From Intestinibaculum porci (GTDB lineage Bacteria > Bacillota_I > Bacilli_A > Erysipelotrichales > Coprobacillaceae), in NCBI RefSeq assembly GCF_003925875.1, contig NZ_AP019309.1, positions 1,674,001-1,738,000 of the forward strand: 64,000 nt of DNA. The letters run 5' to 3'. Positions 35,626-45,312 of this stretch are shown here, one piece after another. The first letter of the stretch is position 1, and each line of letters begins with the position of its first letter. A program made the translations under genes and the position numbers. The notes below the pieces were generated by a model. It made no database searches, was not told the DNA's origin, and saw nothing but the letters and a program-made list of their open reading frames with translations.

Positions 35626-35851
35626 AGATCTCATCGGGAATTTCAACCCCTAAAGAGCGTTTTAAGATGCCCTTCTTTTTGGCTAAGTCAATCGCTTCCT
35701 GGCTGCGTTTTAAATAAGCGCCGCGGCCATTGGCTTTGCCAGTGGGATCGACGAACACGTCTCCTTCTTTATTTTTGACAATCCGGATCAGCTCTTTTTT
35801 AGGAAGCTGTTCCCCGGTTGCGACGCATCTTCGTAATGGTACTTTTTTCAT
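35597..35851 (-). CDS. ylxR: YlxR/RnpM RNA-binding protein
   Basis: 84 residues, DUF448 fold. The signature PLRRCVATGEQLPKKELIRIV and GRGAYLKRSQEAIDLAKKKG are typical. The B. subtilis homologue (RnpM) binds RNase P RNA and affects its activity. It lies 13 bp after nusA. Confidence 0.92.
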   Translation of the reverse strand: MKKVPLRRCVATGEQLPKKELIRIVKNKEGDVFVDPTGKANGRGAYLKRSQEAIDLAKKKGILKRSLGVEIPDEIYDELAKYVS

Positions 35852-35864
35852 GTAACCACCTCAA

Positions 35865-37247
35865 TTAGTCATAATATTTATCATATTCATCGTAATCGAT
35901 ATCTTCATCATATTTTGGATCATAATCAGGTTTCTCTTCTGATTCTTCATCATCATCTTCAGAGATCACTTTGACATAATCCGTATCTTTTTCTTCATTC
36001 GCTTCTCTTAATGCTTCAATGTCGATTTTAACACCGTCATCTTCATCATCAAATGATTCGTTATCATCAAATGATTCATCCGTGTCGAATGATTCATCAC
36101 TGTCAAAGGATTCGTCATGACCTTCACCAGCCATCATTGCTAATAAATCATCCTGATCATCATTGTCACTTAAATCAATACCTTCTTCAGCGACTTCTGA
36201 CTGGGATTTAATATCGATCTTCCAGTTTGTTAAATGAACAGCTAAACGAGCATTCTGACCTTTTTTACCGATGGCTAATGATAACTGATCATCAGGCACA
36301 ACAACTAATGCAGAATTGTCTTCTTTGTTTAATTTCACATGTGACACTTTCGCTGGCGATAACGCATTAGAAATGAAAACAACAGGATCTTCATTCCATT
36401 CAACGATATCGATCATTTCACCATTTAATTCATTGACGACATTCTGCACGCGGGTGCCCTTAGGGCCGACACATGAACCAATTGGATCAATATCTGGGTT
36501 AGCTGTATAAACGGCAATTTTTGATCGTTCACCGGCTTCACGGGCAACGGATTTAATTTCCACAGTACCGTCATAGATTTCTGGTACTTCTGCTTCAAAT
36601 AAACGTTTCACTAAACCTGGTTCCGTTCTTGAGACAGCGATATGTGTACCCTTAGTATTCTTATCAACCGCCGAAACATAAACTTTTAAATGCTGACCTT
36701 CGGTTAGTTTTTCACCAGGGATCTGCGCTTTAACTGGTAATAAAGCACCCGTCTTACCGATATTAATGATCGCAAAACGTTCTTCCACGCGGTCGACAAT
36801 CCCGGTAATGATATCATCTTTCTTATCCACATATTCATTGTATAAAGCTTCTTTTTCTGCTTCACGAATCTTCTGACGTAAGATCTGTTTCGTCTGGATC
36901 GCAGCTAAGCGGCCAAATACATCTGGTGAGACTTCTGTGACAACATCATCACCAACATGATATTTAGGATCGATTTCCTGCGCTTCTTCTTCACTTAATT
37001 CATAATCTTCGTCCATGACATCATCAACGACATGTTTAATTTCGAATAATTCGATCTTGCCAGTGACATCATCAATATTAACTTTGACGATCGAATCAGG
37101 GCCTAAATAGTTTTTCTTATAAGATTTTTCTAATGCTTCACTTAAGGCATCAAGAACGGTCTGTTTAGAGATCCCTCTTTCTTCCTCTAATGCATTTAAC
37201 GCTTTAATAAAATTTTTAGCGCTTTTCGTTTCTTTGACTTTAGCCAT
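35865..37247 (-). CDS. nusA: Transcription factor NusA with acidic repeat tail
   Basis: 460 residues. An N-terminal RNA polymerase-binding domain, S1 (GIVDRVEERFAIINIGKTGALLP) and two KH domains (DPIGSCVGPKGTRVQ; LSLAIGKKGQNARLA) are present. From about 360 on, an extra acidic tail contains four tandem copies of a six-residue unit, DESFDS/DESFDT/DESFDD/NESFDD (about 385-408), and ends YDEDIDYDEYDKYYD. The tail is unusual for a low-GC Firmicute NusA, which normally stops after KH2. Confidence 0.96.
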   Translation of the reverse strand: MAKVKETKSAKNFIKALNALEEERGISKQTVLDALSEALEKSYKKNYLGPDSIVKVNIDDVTGKIELFEIKHVVDDVMDEDYELSEEEAQEIDPKYHVGDDVVTEVSPDVFGRLAAIQTKQILRQKIREAEKEALYNEYVDKKDDIITGIVDRVEERFAIINIGKTGALLPVKAQIPGEKLTEGQHLKVYVSAVDKNTKGTHIAVSRTEPGLVKRLFEAEVPEIYDGTVEIKSVAREAGERSKIAVYTANPDIDPIGSCVGPKGTRVQNVVNELNGEMIDIVEWNEDPVVFISNALSPAKVSHVKLNKEDNSALVVVPDDQLSLAIGKKGQNARLAVHLTNWKIDIKSQSEVAEEGIDLSDNDDQDDLLAMMAGEGHDESFDSDESFDTDESFDDNESFDDEDDGVKIDIEALREANEEKDTDYVKVISEDDDEESEEKPDYDPKYDEDIDYDEYDKYYD

Positions 37248-37265
37248 TGGTTATTACTCCTCCTA

Positions 37266-37727
37266 TTAAAACTTCACAGCTAATCTTATAAAACGTACAT
37301 TATCATAAGGCACGACAATTTTCTTCTTCCGGCCTTTGACAAAATACTGTAGGGTAATTGTTTGATCTTCTGCACTTAAGATGGTCCCTTCCACTTCGTG
37401 CAGACCTTCCTTAGGATCTTTAAAATCAATATGAACATAATCATTGACGGCCTTGACGACCTGATCCCAGTTTCTTAATGGTTTTTCAATACCTGGTGAA
37501 GAAACTTCTAAATAATATTCATCTTTGATCACATCAAGCTGATCCAGTTTCTCACTCACGGCTTCACTGACGGCCACACATGTATCCATATCGAGGCTGC
37601 CATTATTCTTTTCAATATAAACGCGTAAATACCATTCCCCTTTTTCCTGTTCGTACACCAGGTCATCGAGGTAACAGTCCTGCGCCTCAATTAAAGGAAC
37701 GATTGCTTCTTTAATTTTTTCTAACAT
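37266..37727 (-). CDS. rimP: Ribosome maturation factor RimP
   Basis: 153 residues. It assists 30S assembly. N-terminal EAQDCYLDDLVYEQEKGEWYLRVYIE and the central YYLEVSSPGIEKPL are the family signature, followed by a small SH3-like barrel. GGAGG precedes the ATG. It heads the rimP-nusA-ylxR-ylxQ-infB-rbfA operon with a clear promoter and a leader hairpin upstream. Confidence 0.95.
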   Translation of the reverse strand: MLEKIKEAIVPLIEAQDCYLDDLVYEQEKGEWYLRVYIEKNNGSLDMDTCVAVSEAVSEKLDQLDVIKDEYYLEVSSPGIEKPLRNWDQVVKAVNDYVHIDFKDPKEGLHEVEGTILSAEDQTITLQYFVKGRKKKIVVPYDNVRFIRLAVKF

Positions 37728-37750
37728 AGATCCTCCATTTCACAAAAGAA

Positions 37751-37770
37751 CGAGAGGGTTGCCCCTCTCG
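37751..37770 (-). promoter_or_regulatory. GC-rich hairpin in the rimP leader
   Basis: Stem CGAGAGGG paired with CCCTCTCG around a four-base loop, ending about 24 bases before the rimP start codon. The following tract is TTCTTTTG, an imperfect T run, so it could be a weak attenuator, an RNA-stability element or a protein-binding site. Confidence 0.5.
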
Positions 37771-37784
37771 TTGAATGCAATAAC

Positions 37785-37813
37785 ACTATAACATAACGCG
37801 AGGTGTAAGTCAA
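37785..37813 (-). promoter_or_regulatory. Promoter of the rimP-nusA-infB operon
   Basis: TTGACT at 37808-37813, 17-base spacer, TATAGT at 37785-37790 on the minus strand; near-consensus sigma-A type. Confidence 0.75.
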
Positions 37814-37893
37814 ATGGCCTGACAAAAAGCCCTCTTCGATAATTATCTCGATCTTTTCTTAAAAAAAGACCCACAACAAGTATACCACATAAT

Positions 37894-37922
37894 AAAAAAA
37901 GATGTTCGAAAATAAGAACATC
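37894..37922 (-). terminator. Terminator of polC
   Basis: AAAGATGTTC, loop, GAACATCTTT then a T run on the minus strand, immediately after the polC stop. Confidence 0.8.
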
Positions 37923-37923
37923 T

Positions 37924-40900
37924 TTATAAATCAAATAAGGATAACTGATCCGATTCATTGAGGGCATCTAAAACACCCATGCGCTGTAAAATCTCAATAT
38001 GCGTATTAGAGAGGCGGGTGCGCTTTTTGACATCTTCAATACTCGTGAACTCATGTTCATTGCGCGCGGTGATAACACTTTCGCCAACGGAATCCCCTAA
38101 CCCATCAATCGCCGTAAATGGCGGCACGATGGCAAAGGCATCATCGGGATCAAGCGTAAAGGATGAAGCATCAGATTTGTTTAAATCAATCGGGCTGAAT
38201 TTATAGCCGCGATCAAACATTTCCATCGCTACTTCAAAGATCGTAATAAGCCCTTCATCTTTATTTGAGGCATTGCCATCGGCTTTCAGCTTTAAGATTT
38301 CCTGATAGCGCGTATAGGTGGCTTCTTTGCCGGCGATAAGGGTTTCAATTTCATAGAAATCACAGCGAGCAGTGAAGTATACGGTATAGTATTCACGCGG
38401 ATAATACACTTTCCACCAGGCAATGCGCAAGGCGCTGTAAACATAAGCGGCGGCATGGGCCTTAGGGAACATGTATTTGATCTTCAGACAGGAATCAATA
38501 TACCACTGCGGCACATTATGATCCTGCATCAGTTTGACATAGCCTTTCTGGGGGAAGACTTTAGGCGCTTTCCCTTTACGGGTCGTTTCCATAATATCGA
38601 AGGCATCTTTATTTGGCAAGCCCTTATCAATGAGATAAACCATGATATCATCACGACACCCGATGACGTTTGAAAGCGTACAAGTCCCCGTCTTGATCAA
38701 GATTTCCGCATTGCCTAAGTACACATCAGTCCCATGGGATAGTCCCGAAATAATGACTAAGTCATTGAAGGACTGCGGCTGGGTCGCATCTAACATCGAA
38801 CGGACAAAGCGCGTCCCGAATTCTGGTAAGCCGATCGCCCCGGATTTACAGTTTAAATACGTTAAGTCGACGCCGAGTGCTTCAGACGTTCTAAACAGGC
38901 TCATAACATGCGGATCATTGGTTGGAATAGACATTGGATCAACACCGGTTAAATCCTGCAATTTACGGGTAACAGTCGGATCGACATGGCCTAAGATATC
39001 GAATTTTAAGACGTTATCATGAATCTTATGGAAATCGAAGTGGGTTGTTCGCCAGGTCGCTGTGACATCATCAGCCGGATACTGATACGGCGTAAAGTCA
39101 AAGACTTCCATATCATCCGGGATGACGATGATCCCAGCCGGATGCTGACCGGTTGTTCGTTTGACACCCTGACAGCCATTAGCTAAACGCTGCAGCTCTG
39201 CGGAGCGAATCGTATCATCGACGCCTAGTCTTTCCGCATACGCTTTGGCGTAACCATAAGCTGTCTTTTCCGCGACCGTGGCAATCGTTCCGGCTCTGAA
39301 AGCGTGATCGCTGCCGAACATCTTACGGACGAATTCATGGGCTTTCGGCTGATATTCACCAGAGAAGTTTAAGTCGATATCAGGGACCTTGTCCCCATTG
39401 AAACCTAAGAATGTCTGGAATGGAATATTGTGACCGTCACCTTTCATATAGGTGCCACAGACCGGACATTTCTTATCTGGCAAGTCAAAACCGTTGGCAA
39501 TATCTTTCACAAATTCAGTATGACGACACTTTGGACAATGATAATGCGGCGGCAGCGGATTGACTTCGGATATACCAGACATTGTGGCCGCAAATGATGA
39601 ACCGACGGATCCTCGCGAACCAACTAAGTAGCCATCATCGTTAGAGGCATGTACTAATAATGCGGAAATATAATAAATAACGGCATAACCATGTTTGATA
39701 ATGTTGTCGACCTCAAACTCTAAACGATCCTGCACGATTTGCGGCAGCACATCACCATAGGTTTCATGCGCTGTTTTAAAACACATATCTCTAAAGAGGT
39801 TATCGACGTTATCGATATGCGGCGGATACAGTTTATCTTTGACAACCTGAATGTTATCTTCAATCATATCGGCAATCTTATTGGTATTGGTTACGACATA
39901 TTCATAAGCCTCATCCTCCGATAAATACGGAAATCCCTTCAACATTTCTTCCGTTGTCCGGAAGTAACAATCCGGGGTTAAAGCTTTTGGATCCCCGCGC
40001 ACTAAAAGCGGATGCGGACGGCCGTTGATGGTGATTTTTTCATTAGAGGTAAAGATATCTCTAAAGACTTTATCGCGCGGATTGAGGAAGTGTACATCAC
40101 CGGTGGCAACGATCAGTTTCCCCTCTTTTTTAGCACAGCGAATAATGCGTTCATAAATTCTTTGAATATCGTCTAACGATTCATACTTACCGCGATAAAC
40201 CATCCAGTTGGCATCTTCTAACGGCTGAATTTCAATATAATCGTAGAAGCGGATCTCTTCGCATAATTCTTCTTCACTGCGGGTCGCCGCTAATTCAAAG
40301 ACTTTCGAATTGATGCAGGAAGAGCCAAATAATAAGCCATCACGATAGTGGGTCAGTCTTTCTCTAGGAATGCGATCACTGCGGTAAAAATAAGTTGTAC
40401 TCGCTTCCGAGACGATACGGAACATATTTTTTAGGCCATCATGATTGAGTGCTAAAGCGGTCATGTGATAACAGAAGGCATGCTTATAAGCATCTTCTAA
40501 TGGCAGAGCATTGATTTGATCGACATTGGTCACATTGCGTTTACGCATATCTTCGATCATCGCATTAAAAGCTAAGCCTAGGACTTCCGCATCATAATCC
40601 GCGCGGTGGGCCGCTTCGCCATCATAAGGAATCTTATAATAAGAGCAGACACGTCCTAAACGATAAGACTGCATTAACGGAATGAGATGACGGGCTAATG
40701 GCAAAGTATCGATCCAGCAGTTTTGAATTTCTTCTAAGCCCATCTTTTTCAAGTCGGCATTAAGCATGCCGATATCGAAACGTCCGTTATGCCCAATGAC
40801 TAAGTCATCGCCAAAGAATTCTAAGATCTTTGGCATCAGTTCCTGAATCGTTGGGGCATTTTTGATTTGTTCATTGGTAATGCTGGTCAGTTCGGATACC

Positions 40901-42234
40901 TTTGGCGGAATCGGCTTAGGTGAACGGACAAAGGAATCAAAACGGTCAATGATTAAGCCATTACGCATTTTGACGGCCCCAAATTCGGTAATTTCATCAT
41001 CAATCTGGGATAAGCCCGTCGTTTCTAAGTCGAAAGAGACAAAGGTTAAATCTTTTAAATCAATCGATTTGACGTTTCTCACCGAGGTAAACTCCGGATC
41101 AATCATATTCAATTCCACGCCATAGATCATTTTAATATCTTTGCCTTGAATAGCTGCCTGAGCATCTGGGAAAGACTGCACGTTGCCATGATCGGTGACC
41201 GCGATCGCCTTATGGCCCCATTTCACCGCCTGATCAATGTATTCATCAATCGGATTGATGCCATCTAAAGTCGACATGGAAGAGTGTAAGTGTAATTCTA
41301 CACGTTTCTTCTCGGCTTTATCCATGCGCCCCTTCGCCGCCGGAATTTCTTCTATATCATTGGCAATGATCACGAGTTCTTTCGCAAAGTTATCAAAGTT
41401 TAACTGACCTTTGATGCGGACCCATTTCCCGCCTTTGGCGTATTTATTCAGTTCATCAATATTATTCTTGCCTTTGTTTTCAAAGCGTTTGACTAAAATA
41501 GAATCCGTATAGTCGGTAACATATAAAGTCTGAATATGTTTGCCTTTACGGGTTTCAATCATTTCACTGCTGAAGATATAACCCTGGATTTGTACCTCAC
41601 GCATCGTATTATCGATATCTTTTAACTGAATATGTTCATATTCCCGTTTATAAGAGCGATACTGCGTCGAAGCTGGAGCTTCGCTTTGGTTACGATCCAT
41701 CATTTCAATAACCTGCGCATCGACATGCACGGTATTGTCCGCATTCATTTCCTGCTTAATCGCCTGATATTCTTCATTGCTGACATCAACATAAGCCTGA
41801 TAGTGCAGTTTAAGGCCAAACTTCGAGAAGTAATGATCAAATAATGCAGATAAGCTATTGATTGTCGAGGCCATTAAATCATTGATCACCTGGATCTTTA
41901 AGGTCTGACCTTCATATTTTAACGCCTCGCGCTGAATCGATAGCAGTTCCGGATGTTTGGCCGCTAACGCCGGAAAGATGAAGTCCGCATAATCGAGAAC
42001 TTCATCTTTTTCATAAGACGGATCACAAACAAATCGGAACTCACAAGGATAAGGAAAGTTTTGACGCTGTTTTAATAACACTTTCACTTCCTCTAATGGT
42101 AATAAATGATCAGCTTCCACGGTAAAGGTGTAATGATCATCGCTATGCACGACCACATGCGTGATGGTGCTCGCCGCTAAAGCAGGACAACTATCAATTG
42201 ATAACTGCTTTAGCAGGATTTCCATTTTGTTCAA
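37924..42234 (-). CDS. polC: DNA polymerase III PolC-type alpha subunit
   Basis: 1436 residues, the Gram-positive replicative polymerase. In order: an N-terminal domain, an OB-fold (about 210-300), a PHP domain split by the exonuclease (VELHLHSSMSTLDG; AVTDHGN), and the 3'-5' exonuclease beginning FVSFDLETTGL with FDIGMLNADL and HRADYDAEV. The Zn-finger follows (CPKCRHTEF..CPVCGTY), then the palm with PDIDLNFSGEY and the C-terminal tandem HhH region. It ends in SLFDL, a probable clamp-binding motif. It follows rseP by 14 bp; proS, which lies between them in B. subtilis, is absent. Confidence 0.98.
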   Translation of the reverse strand: MNKMEILLKQLSIDSCPALAASTITHVVVHSDDHYTFTVEADHLLPLEEVKVLLKQRQNFPYPCEFRFVCDPSYEKDEVLDYADFIFPALAAKHPELLSIQREALKYEGQTLKIQVINDLMASTINSLSALFDHYFSKFGLKLHYQAYVDVSNEEYQAIKQEMNADNTVHVDAQVIEMMDRNQSEAPASTQYRSYKREYEHIQLKDIDNTMREVQIQGYIFSSEMIETRKGKHIQTLYVTDYTDSILVKRFENKGKNNIDELNKYAKGGKWVRIKGQLNFDNFAKELVIIANDIEEIPAAKGRMDKAEKKRVELHLHSSMSTLDGINPIDEYIDQAVKWGHKAIAVTDHGNVQSFPDAQAAIQGKDIKMIYGVELNMIDPEFTSVRNVKSIDLKDLTFVSFDLETTGLSQIDDEITEFGAVKMRNGLIIDRFDSFVRSPKPIPPKVSELTSITNEQIKNAPTIQELMPKILEFFGDDLVIGHNGRFDIGMLNADLKKMGLEEIQNCWIDTLPLARHLIPLMQSYRLGRVCSYYKIPYDGEAAHRADYDAEVLGLAFNAMIEDMRKRNVTNVDQINALPLEDAYKHAFCYHMTALALNHDGLKNMFRIVSEASTTYFYRSDRIPRERLTHYRDGLLFGSSCINSKVFELAATRSEEELCEEIRFYDYIEIQPLEDANWMVYRGKYESLDDIQRIYERIIRCAKKEGKLIVATGDVHFLNPRDKVFRDIFTSNEKITINGRPHPLLVRGDPKALTPDCYFRTTEEMLKGFPYLSEDEAYEYVVTNTNKIADMIEDNIQVVKDKLYPPHIDNVDNLFRDMCFKTAHETYGDVLPQIVQDRLEFEVDNIIKHGYAVIYYISALLVHASNDDGYLVGSRGSVGSSFAATMSGISEVNPLPPHYHCPKCRHTEFVKDIANGFDLPDKKCPVCGTYMKGDGHNIPFQTFLGFNGDKVPDIDLNFSGEYQPKAHEFVRKMFGSDHAFRAGTIATVAEKTAYGYAKAYAERLGVDDTIRSAELQRLANGCQGVKRTTGQHPAGIIVIPDDMEVFDFTPYQYPADDVTATWRTTHFDFHKIHDNVLKFDILGHVDPTVTRKLQDLTGVDPMSIPTNDPHVMSLFRTSEALGVDLTYLNCKSGAIGLPEFGTRFVRSMLDATQPQSFNDLVIISGLSHGTDVYLGNAEILIKTGTCTLSNVIGCRDDIMVYLIDKGLPNKDAFDIMETTRKGKAPKVFPQKGYVKLMQDHNVPQWYIDSCLKIKYMFPKAHAAAYVYSALRIAWWKVYYPREYYTVYFTARCDFYEIETLIAGKEATYTRYQEILKLKADGNASNKDEGLITIFEVAMEMFDRGYKFSPIDLNKSDASSFTLDPDDAFAIVPPFTAIDGLGDSVGESVITARNEHEFTSIEDVKKRTRLSNTHIEILQRMGVLDALNESDQLSLFDL

Positions 42235-42248
42235 TGTGAATCCCCCTT

Positions 42249-43334
42249 CTATTTCATAAATCGTAAAATATCCTGATAGGTGACAACCACCATCAGTAAA
42301 AGAAGTAGTGATAAACCAGCTAACTGCAGGTAGTATTTCGCATTTTGCGGCAGTTCATGGCCAATAATGCCTTCGATGATCGCAAAGATCGTCTGGGCGC
42401 CATCTAAGCCCGGAATTGGTAATAAGTTAAAGATTCCAATATTGACAGATAATAAGGCCATCAGATAGAAGATATTCGCCACCTGACCGCTTTCGGTCAC
42501 CTGGGCGGTAATTTTATAAATACCAACCGGACCACTCATTTGTTTGACCGTTCCGGCAAAATTAATAACCAACTGTTCTAACGCTGCAAAGATCGCTAAG
42601 GACATCGAGCCAATTTGACTAAAGGTTGATGTCATTGGTTCTAATCCCTGCATTTTCCGTGTTGGCTGGGTAATACCTAAATAGTATTTCCCCGTTTCCT
42701 TATTAACGGGTGCTTTAATGTTTTTCACCATCACTTTGCCGTCACGTTTAAAAGTGATCGTAAAGGTTACCGAAGCCGAGCTATTGGTTTTATTAACTAA
42801 GGCATCGGTAATATCAGTATAATTGTGAATAGTATAAGATTTGTGAGAATCCGTATTAACCATTGTCATAATCCGATCGTCTTTTCTTAAACCATATTTA
42901 TAGGCTGCTCCATCTTTGAGAACACTGCCTAAAACCGGCGTATTAACGGGTTTAACGCCCATTGTAAAGTTAAGACACATCATAATCACGATCGCTAAAA
43001 CAAAGTTCATAAAGATGCCGGCTAAGAAGATGATCACTTTCTGATACGTCTTTTTCCCTTTGAGGGTACGATCTAAAGGCACATCTTTAAAGTAAGGATT
43101 ATCTTCCTGATCCGCTTCGCCTGCCATTGTGACAAATCCGCCAATTGGTAAAGCGCGAATCTGAAATTCCGTTTCTTTGCCCTTCTTGCCAAAGATCTTC
43201 GGGCCCATGCCAATACTGAAAGCACCGCAGTAAACATTAAAGATTTTGGCAGCAACGAAATGACCAAATTCATGGATTGTAACAATTCCCGTTAAGATCA
43301 GTAAAAAGACAATAATATTAATGAGCAGCTGCAT
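42249..43334 (-). CDS. rseP: Site-2 intramembrane metalloprotease (RseP/RasP)
   Basis: 361 residues, a membrane zinc protease that trims remnant signal peptides and anti-sigma factors within the bilayer. The zinc motif HEFGH (TIHEFGHFVAAK) is in the first membrane helix, a PDZ domain lies around 150-230, and NLLPIPGLDGAQ carries the third ligand in a later helix. The 5' end overlaps dxr by 17 bp. Confidence 0.93.
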   Translation of the reverse strand: MQLLINIIVFLLILTGIVTIHEFGHFVAAKIFNVYCGAFSIGMGPKIFGKKGKETEFQIRALPIGGFVTMAGEADQEDNPYFKDVPLDRTLKGKKTYQKVIIFLAGIFMNFVLAIVIMMCLNFTMGVKPVNTPVLGSVLKDGAAYKYGLRKDDRIMTMVNTDSHKSYTIHNYTDITDALVNKTNSSASVTFTITFKRDGKVMVKNIKAPVNKETGKYYLGITQPTRKMQGLEPMTSTFSQIGSMSLAIFAALEQLVINFAGTVKQMSGPVGIYKITAQVTESGQVANIFYLMALLSVNIGIFNLLPIPGLDGAQTIFAIIEGIIGHELPQNAKYYLQLAGLSLLLLLMVVVTYQDILRFMK

Positions 43335-44484
43335 GCAATTCCTCCACTTTCTTTAAGACAAAGTCACGCGCCCATTCATCAATGACGATCAAGCGATCTA
43401 AGTTTGGATTTTCTTCCACTTCATGAGCATTCATCGCGGCTTCGACTAAATCGACAATTTCTAAGAAGGTGATCTTCCCTTCTCTAAATAAAGCGTTCGC
43501 CATCTCATTGGCACCATTGAAGACACATGGCATACTGCCGCCGGTTTTCCCCGCGCGATATGCTAGTGGTAAAGCTTTAAAACGCTCAGGATCAGGGCGT
43601 TTAAAATGTAGTGTTCCAATATCCGCTAAGGATAATCTTTTGGCATTCACTAACGGCATACGATGAGGATAAGAGAGCGCATACTGAATTGGTAAACGCA
43701 TATCTGGGGTTCCCATCTGACCAATCACCGCGGTATCTTCAAATTCCACCGCTGAATGTAAAACACTTTCCGGATGAATGAGCACTTCAATATCATCATA
43801 ATCAACATCAAAGAGCCAACGGGCTTCCATCACTTCTAAGCCTTTATTGATTAAGGTCGCCGAATCGATCGTGATCTTCGCCCCCATATTCCAGTTTGGA
43901 TGATTAAGGGCCTGCTCGACTGTCGCCCCTTTTAATTCTTCTAAGCTCTTATCGCGAAAACTGCCGCCTGAGCAAGTTAATAAAATCTTCGAAACTTCCC
44001 CATGCTGGCCCCCGCGCATCGACTGCCAGATCGCTGAATGTTCACTATCGACGGGTAATAAAGCAACATGGTTTTCTTTGACTAATGGCATAATGATATG
44101 GCCTGCCACAACTAACGTTTCCTTGTTGGCAATGGCAATATCCTTATGGGCTTTGATCGCATTGATTGTTGGTAATAAACCAGCAAAACCGACGATCGCA
44201 TTTAAAACGATATCCGTTTCTTCTAAGGTGGCAATCGTATTTAAACCTTCCGCGCCATAATAGAAATGACATTCAGGATACTTTTGCGCTAAGGCATCGG
44301 CATCTGCCTTCTCTAACACGCAGATATGACGCACAGGCAAAAGCTCCATAATTTCTTCCAGCTTGGCGATATTATGGCCTGCGGACATCGCGACAATTTC
44401 AAAGTCTTCCTGATGATGAGCGACAACATCAACGGTCTGGGTGCCAATCGATCCTGTCACTCCTAATACTGTAATCTTTTTCAT
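43318..44484 (-). CDS. dxr: 1-deoxy-D-xylulose 5-phosphate reductoisomerase
   Basis: 388 residues. It catalyses the second MEP step with NADPH. The N-terminal nucleotide motif GVTGSIGTQTVDV, the ANKETLVVAG segment, the metal-binding VDSEHSAIWQ and the substrate loop SGGSFRD are intact. Coupled to rseP; a hairpin separates it from cdsA upstream. Dxs is encoded about 37 kb away in this window. Confidence 0.96.
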   Translation of the reverse strand: MKKITVLGVTGSIGTQTVDVVAHHQEDFEIVAMSAGHNIAKLEEIMELLPVRHICVLEKADADALAQKYPECHFYYGAEGLNTIATLEETDIVLNAIVGFAGLLPTINAIKAHKDIAIANKETLVVAGHIIMPLVKENHVALLPVDSEHSAIWQSMRGGQHGEVSKILLTCSGGSFRDKSLEELKGATVEQALNHPNWNMGAKITIDSATLINKGLEVMEARWLFDVDYDDIEVLIHPESVLHSAVEFEDTAVIGQMGTPDMRLPIQYALSYPHRMPLVNAKRLSLADIGTLHFKRPDPERFKALPLAYRAGKTGGSMPCVFNGANEMANALFREGKITFLEIVDLVEAAMNAHEVEENPNLDRLIVIDEWARDFVLKKVEELHAAAH

Positions 44485-44498
44485 AAGTCCTCCTTATA

Positions 44499-44526
44499 AA
44501 AAGAAATCTCTGTCTTGCAAGAGATT
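44499..44526 (-). terminator. Terminator-like hairpin between cdsA and dxr
   Basis: AGAATCTCTTG / CAGAGATTTCT type imperfect stem followed by TTTTTAT on the minus strand. It may reduce read-through into dxr. Confidence 0.5.
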
Positions 44527-44532
44527 CTTTAT

Positions 44533-45312
44533 TTAATGTGGAATGTAATTTAATAAATAACCTAATACCATGGCATTGAAGATAATTGAATCGAAACGAT
44601 CTAAGATTCCCCCATGACCAGGGAAAATATTGGAATAGTCTTTAATGCCAAATGATCGTTTAATACTGCTGAATGATAAGTCGCCAATCTGACCAGTTGT
44701 CGATAAGACAAAACTGATGATTACTAATGAGACCATTGGTAACTGCATTTTTGCAAAAAAGCCATAGGCTAAAGCTAAAGCGCCGCCTAAAACGATCCCG
44801 CCAATCGAACCTTCGATGGTTTTCTTTGGCGATAAACGTTCGTTGAGTTTATGTTTCCCAATCGCGCGGCCAACGAAATAGGCAAAGGTATCAGCGCCTA
44901 AAGTCGCACAAGCTAAGAGTAAAACATAATCTAAGCCAAGAGCCATACGCATATAGTAAACCATGCGTAAACCCACCGCCACTAATGTGCCGGATGTGAA
45001 ATAATAAGATAAACGCATGAAGTCCATGCTGCTATCAAAAATACCAGCCGTTAATAAGACGATCAAATATAAAACAATATAAGTGACATCCACTAACTCT
45101 TTTTTACTAAATAAGAGTGAACCGATGATGAACACCCCTAAAACTGCAAATAAATAATATTTCGGATCAGGGTCATGAGCCACGTGTAAGAGTTCATAGG
45201 TAGCGCCGGCTGCAACGACAACCATTAATACCTGAAAAGGCACCCCGCCGATCGCTACGAGCGGAATAAATACAGCTAATAAGACAATGGCAGTAATAAT
45301 ACGTTGTTTCAT
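44533..45312 (-). CDS. cdsA: Phosphatidate cytidylyltransferase
   Basis: 259 residues, integral membrane enzyme with about seven to eight hydrophobic helices that makes CDP-diacylglycerol for phospholipid synthesis. The signature region LSPKKTIEGSIGG and the C-terminal SNIFPGHGGILDRFDS are conserved. Its ATG overlaps the uppS stop by one base. Confidence 0.95.
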   Translation of the reverse strand: MKQRIITAIVLLAVFIPLVAIGGVPFQVLMVVVAAGATYELLHVAHDPDPKYYLFAVLGVFIIGSLLFSKKELVDVTYIVLYLIVLLTAGIFDSSMDFMRLSYYFTSGTLVAVGLRMVYYMRMALGLDYVLLLACATLGADTFAYFVGRAIGKHKLNERLSPKKTIEGSIGGIVLGGALALAYGFFAKMQLPMVSLVIISFVLSTTGQIGDLSFSSIKRSFGIKDYSNIFPGHGGILDRFDSIIFNAMVLGYLLNYIPH

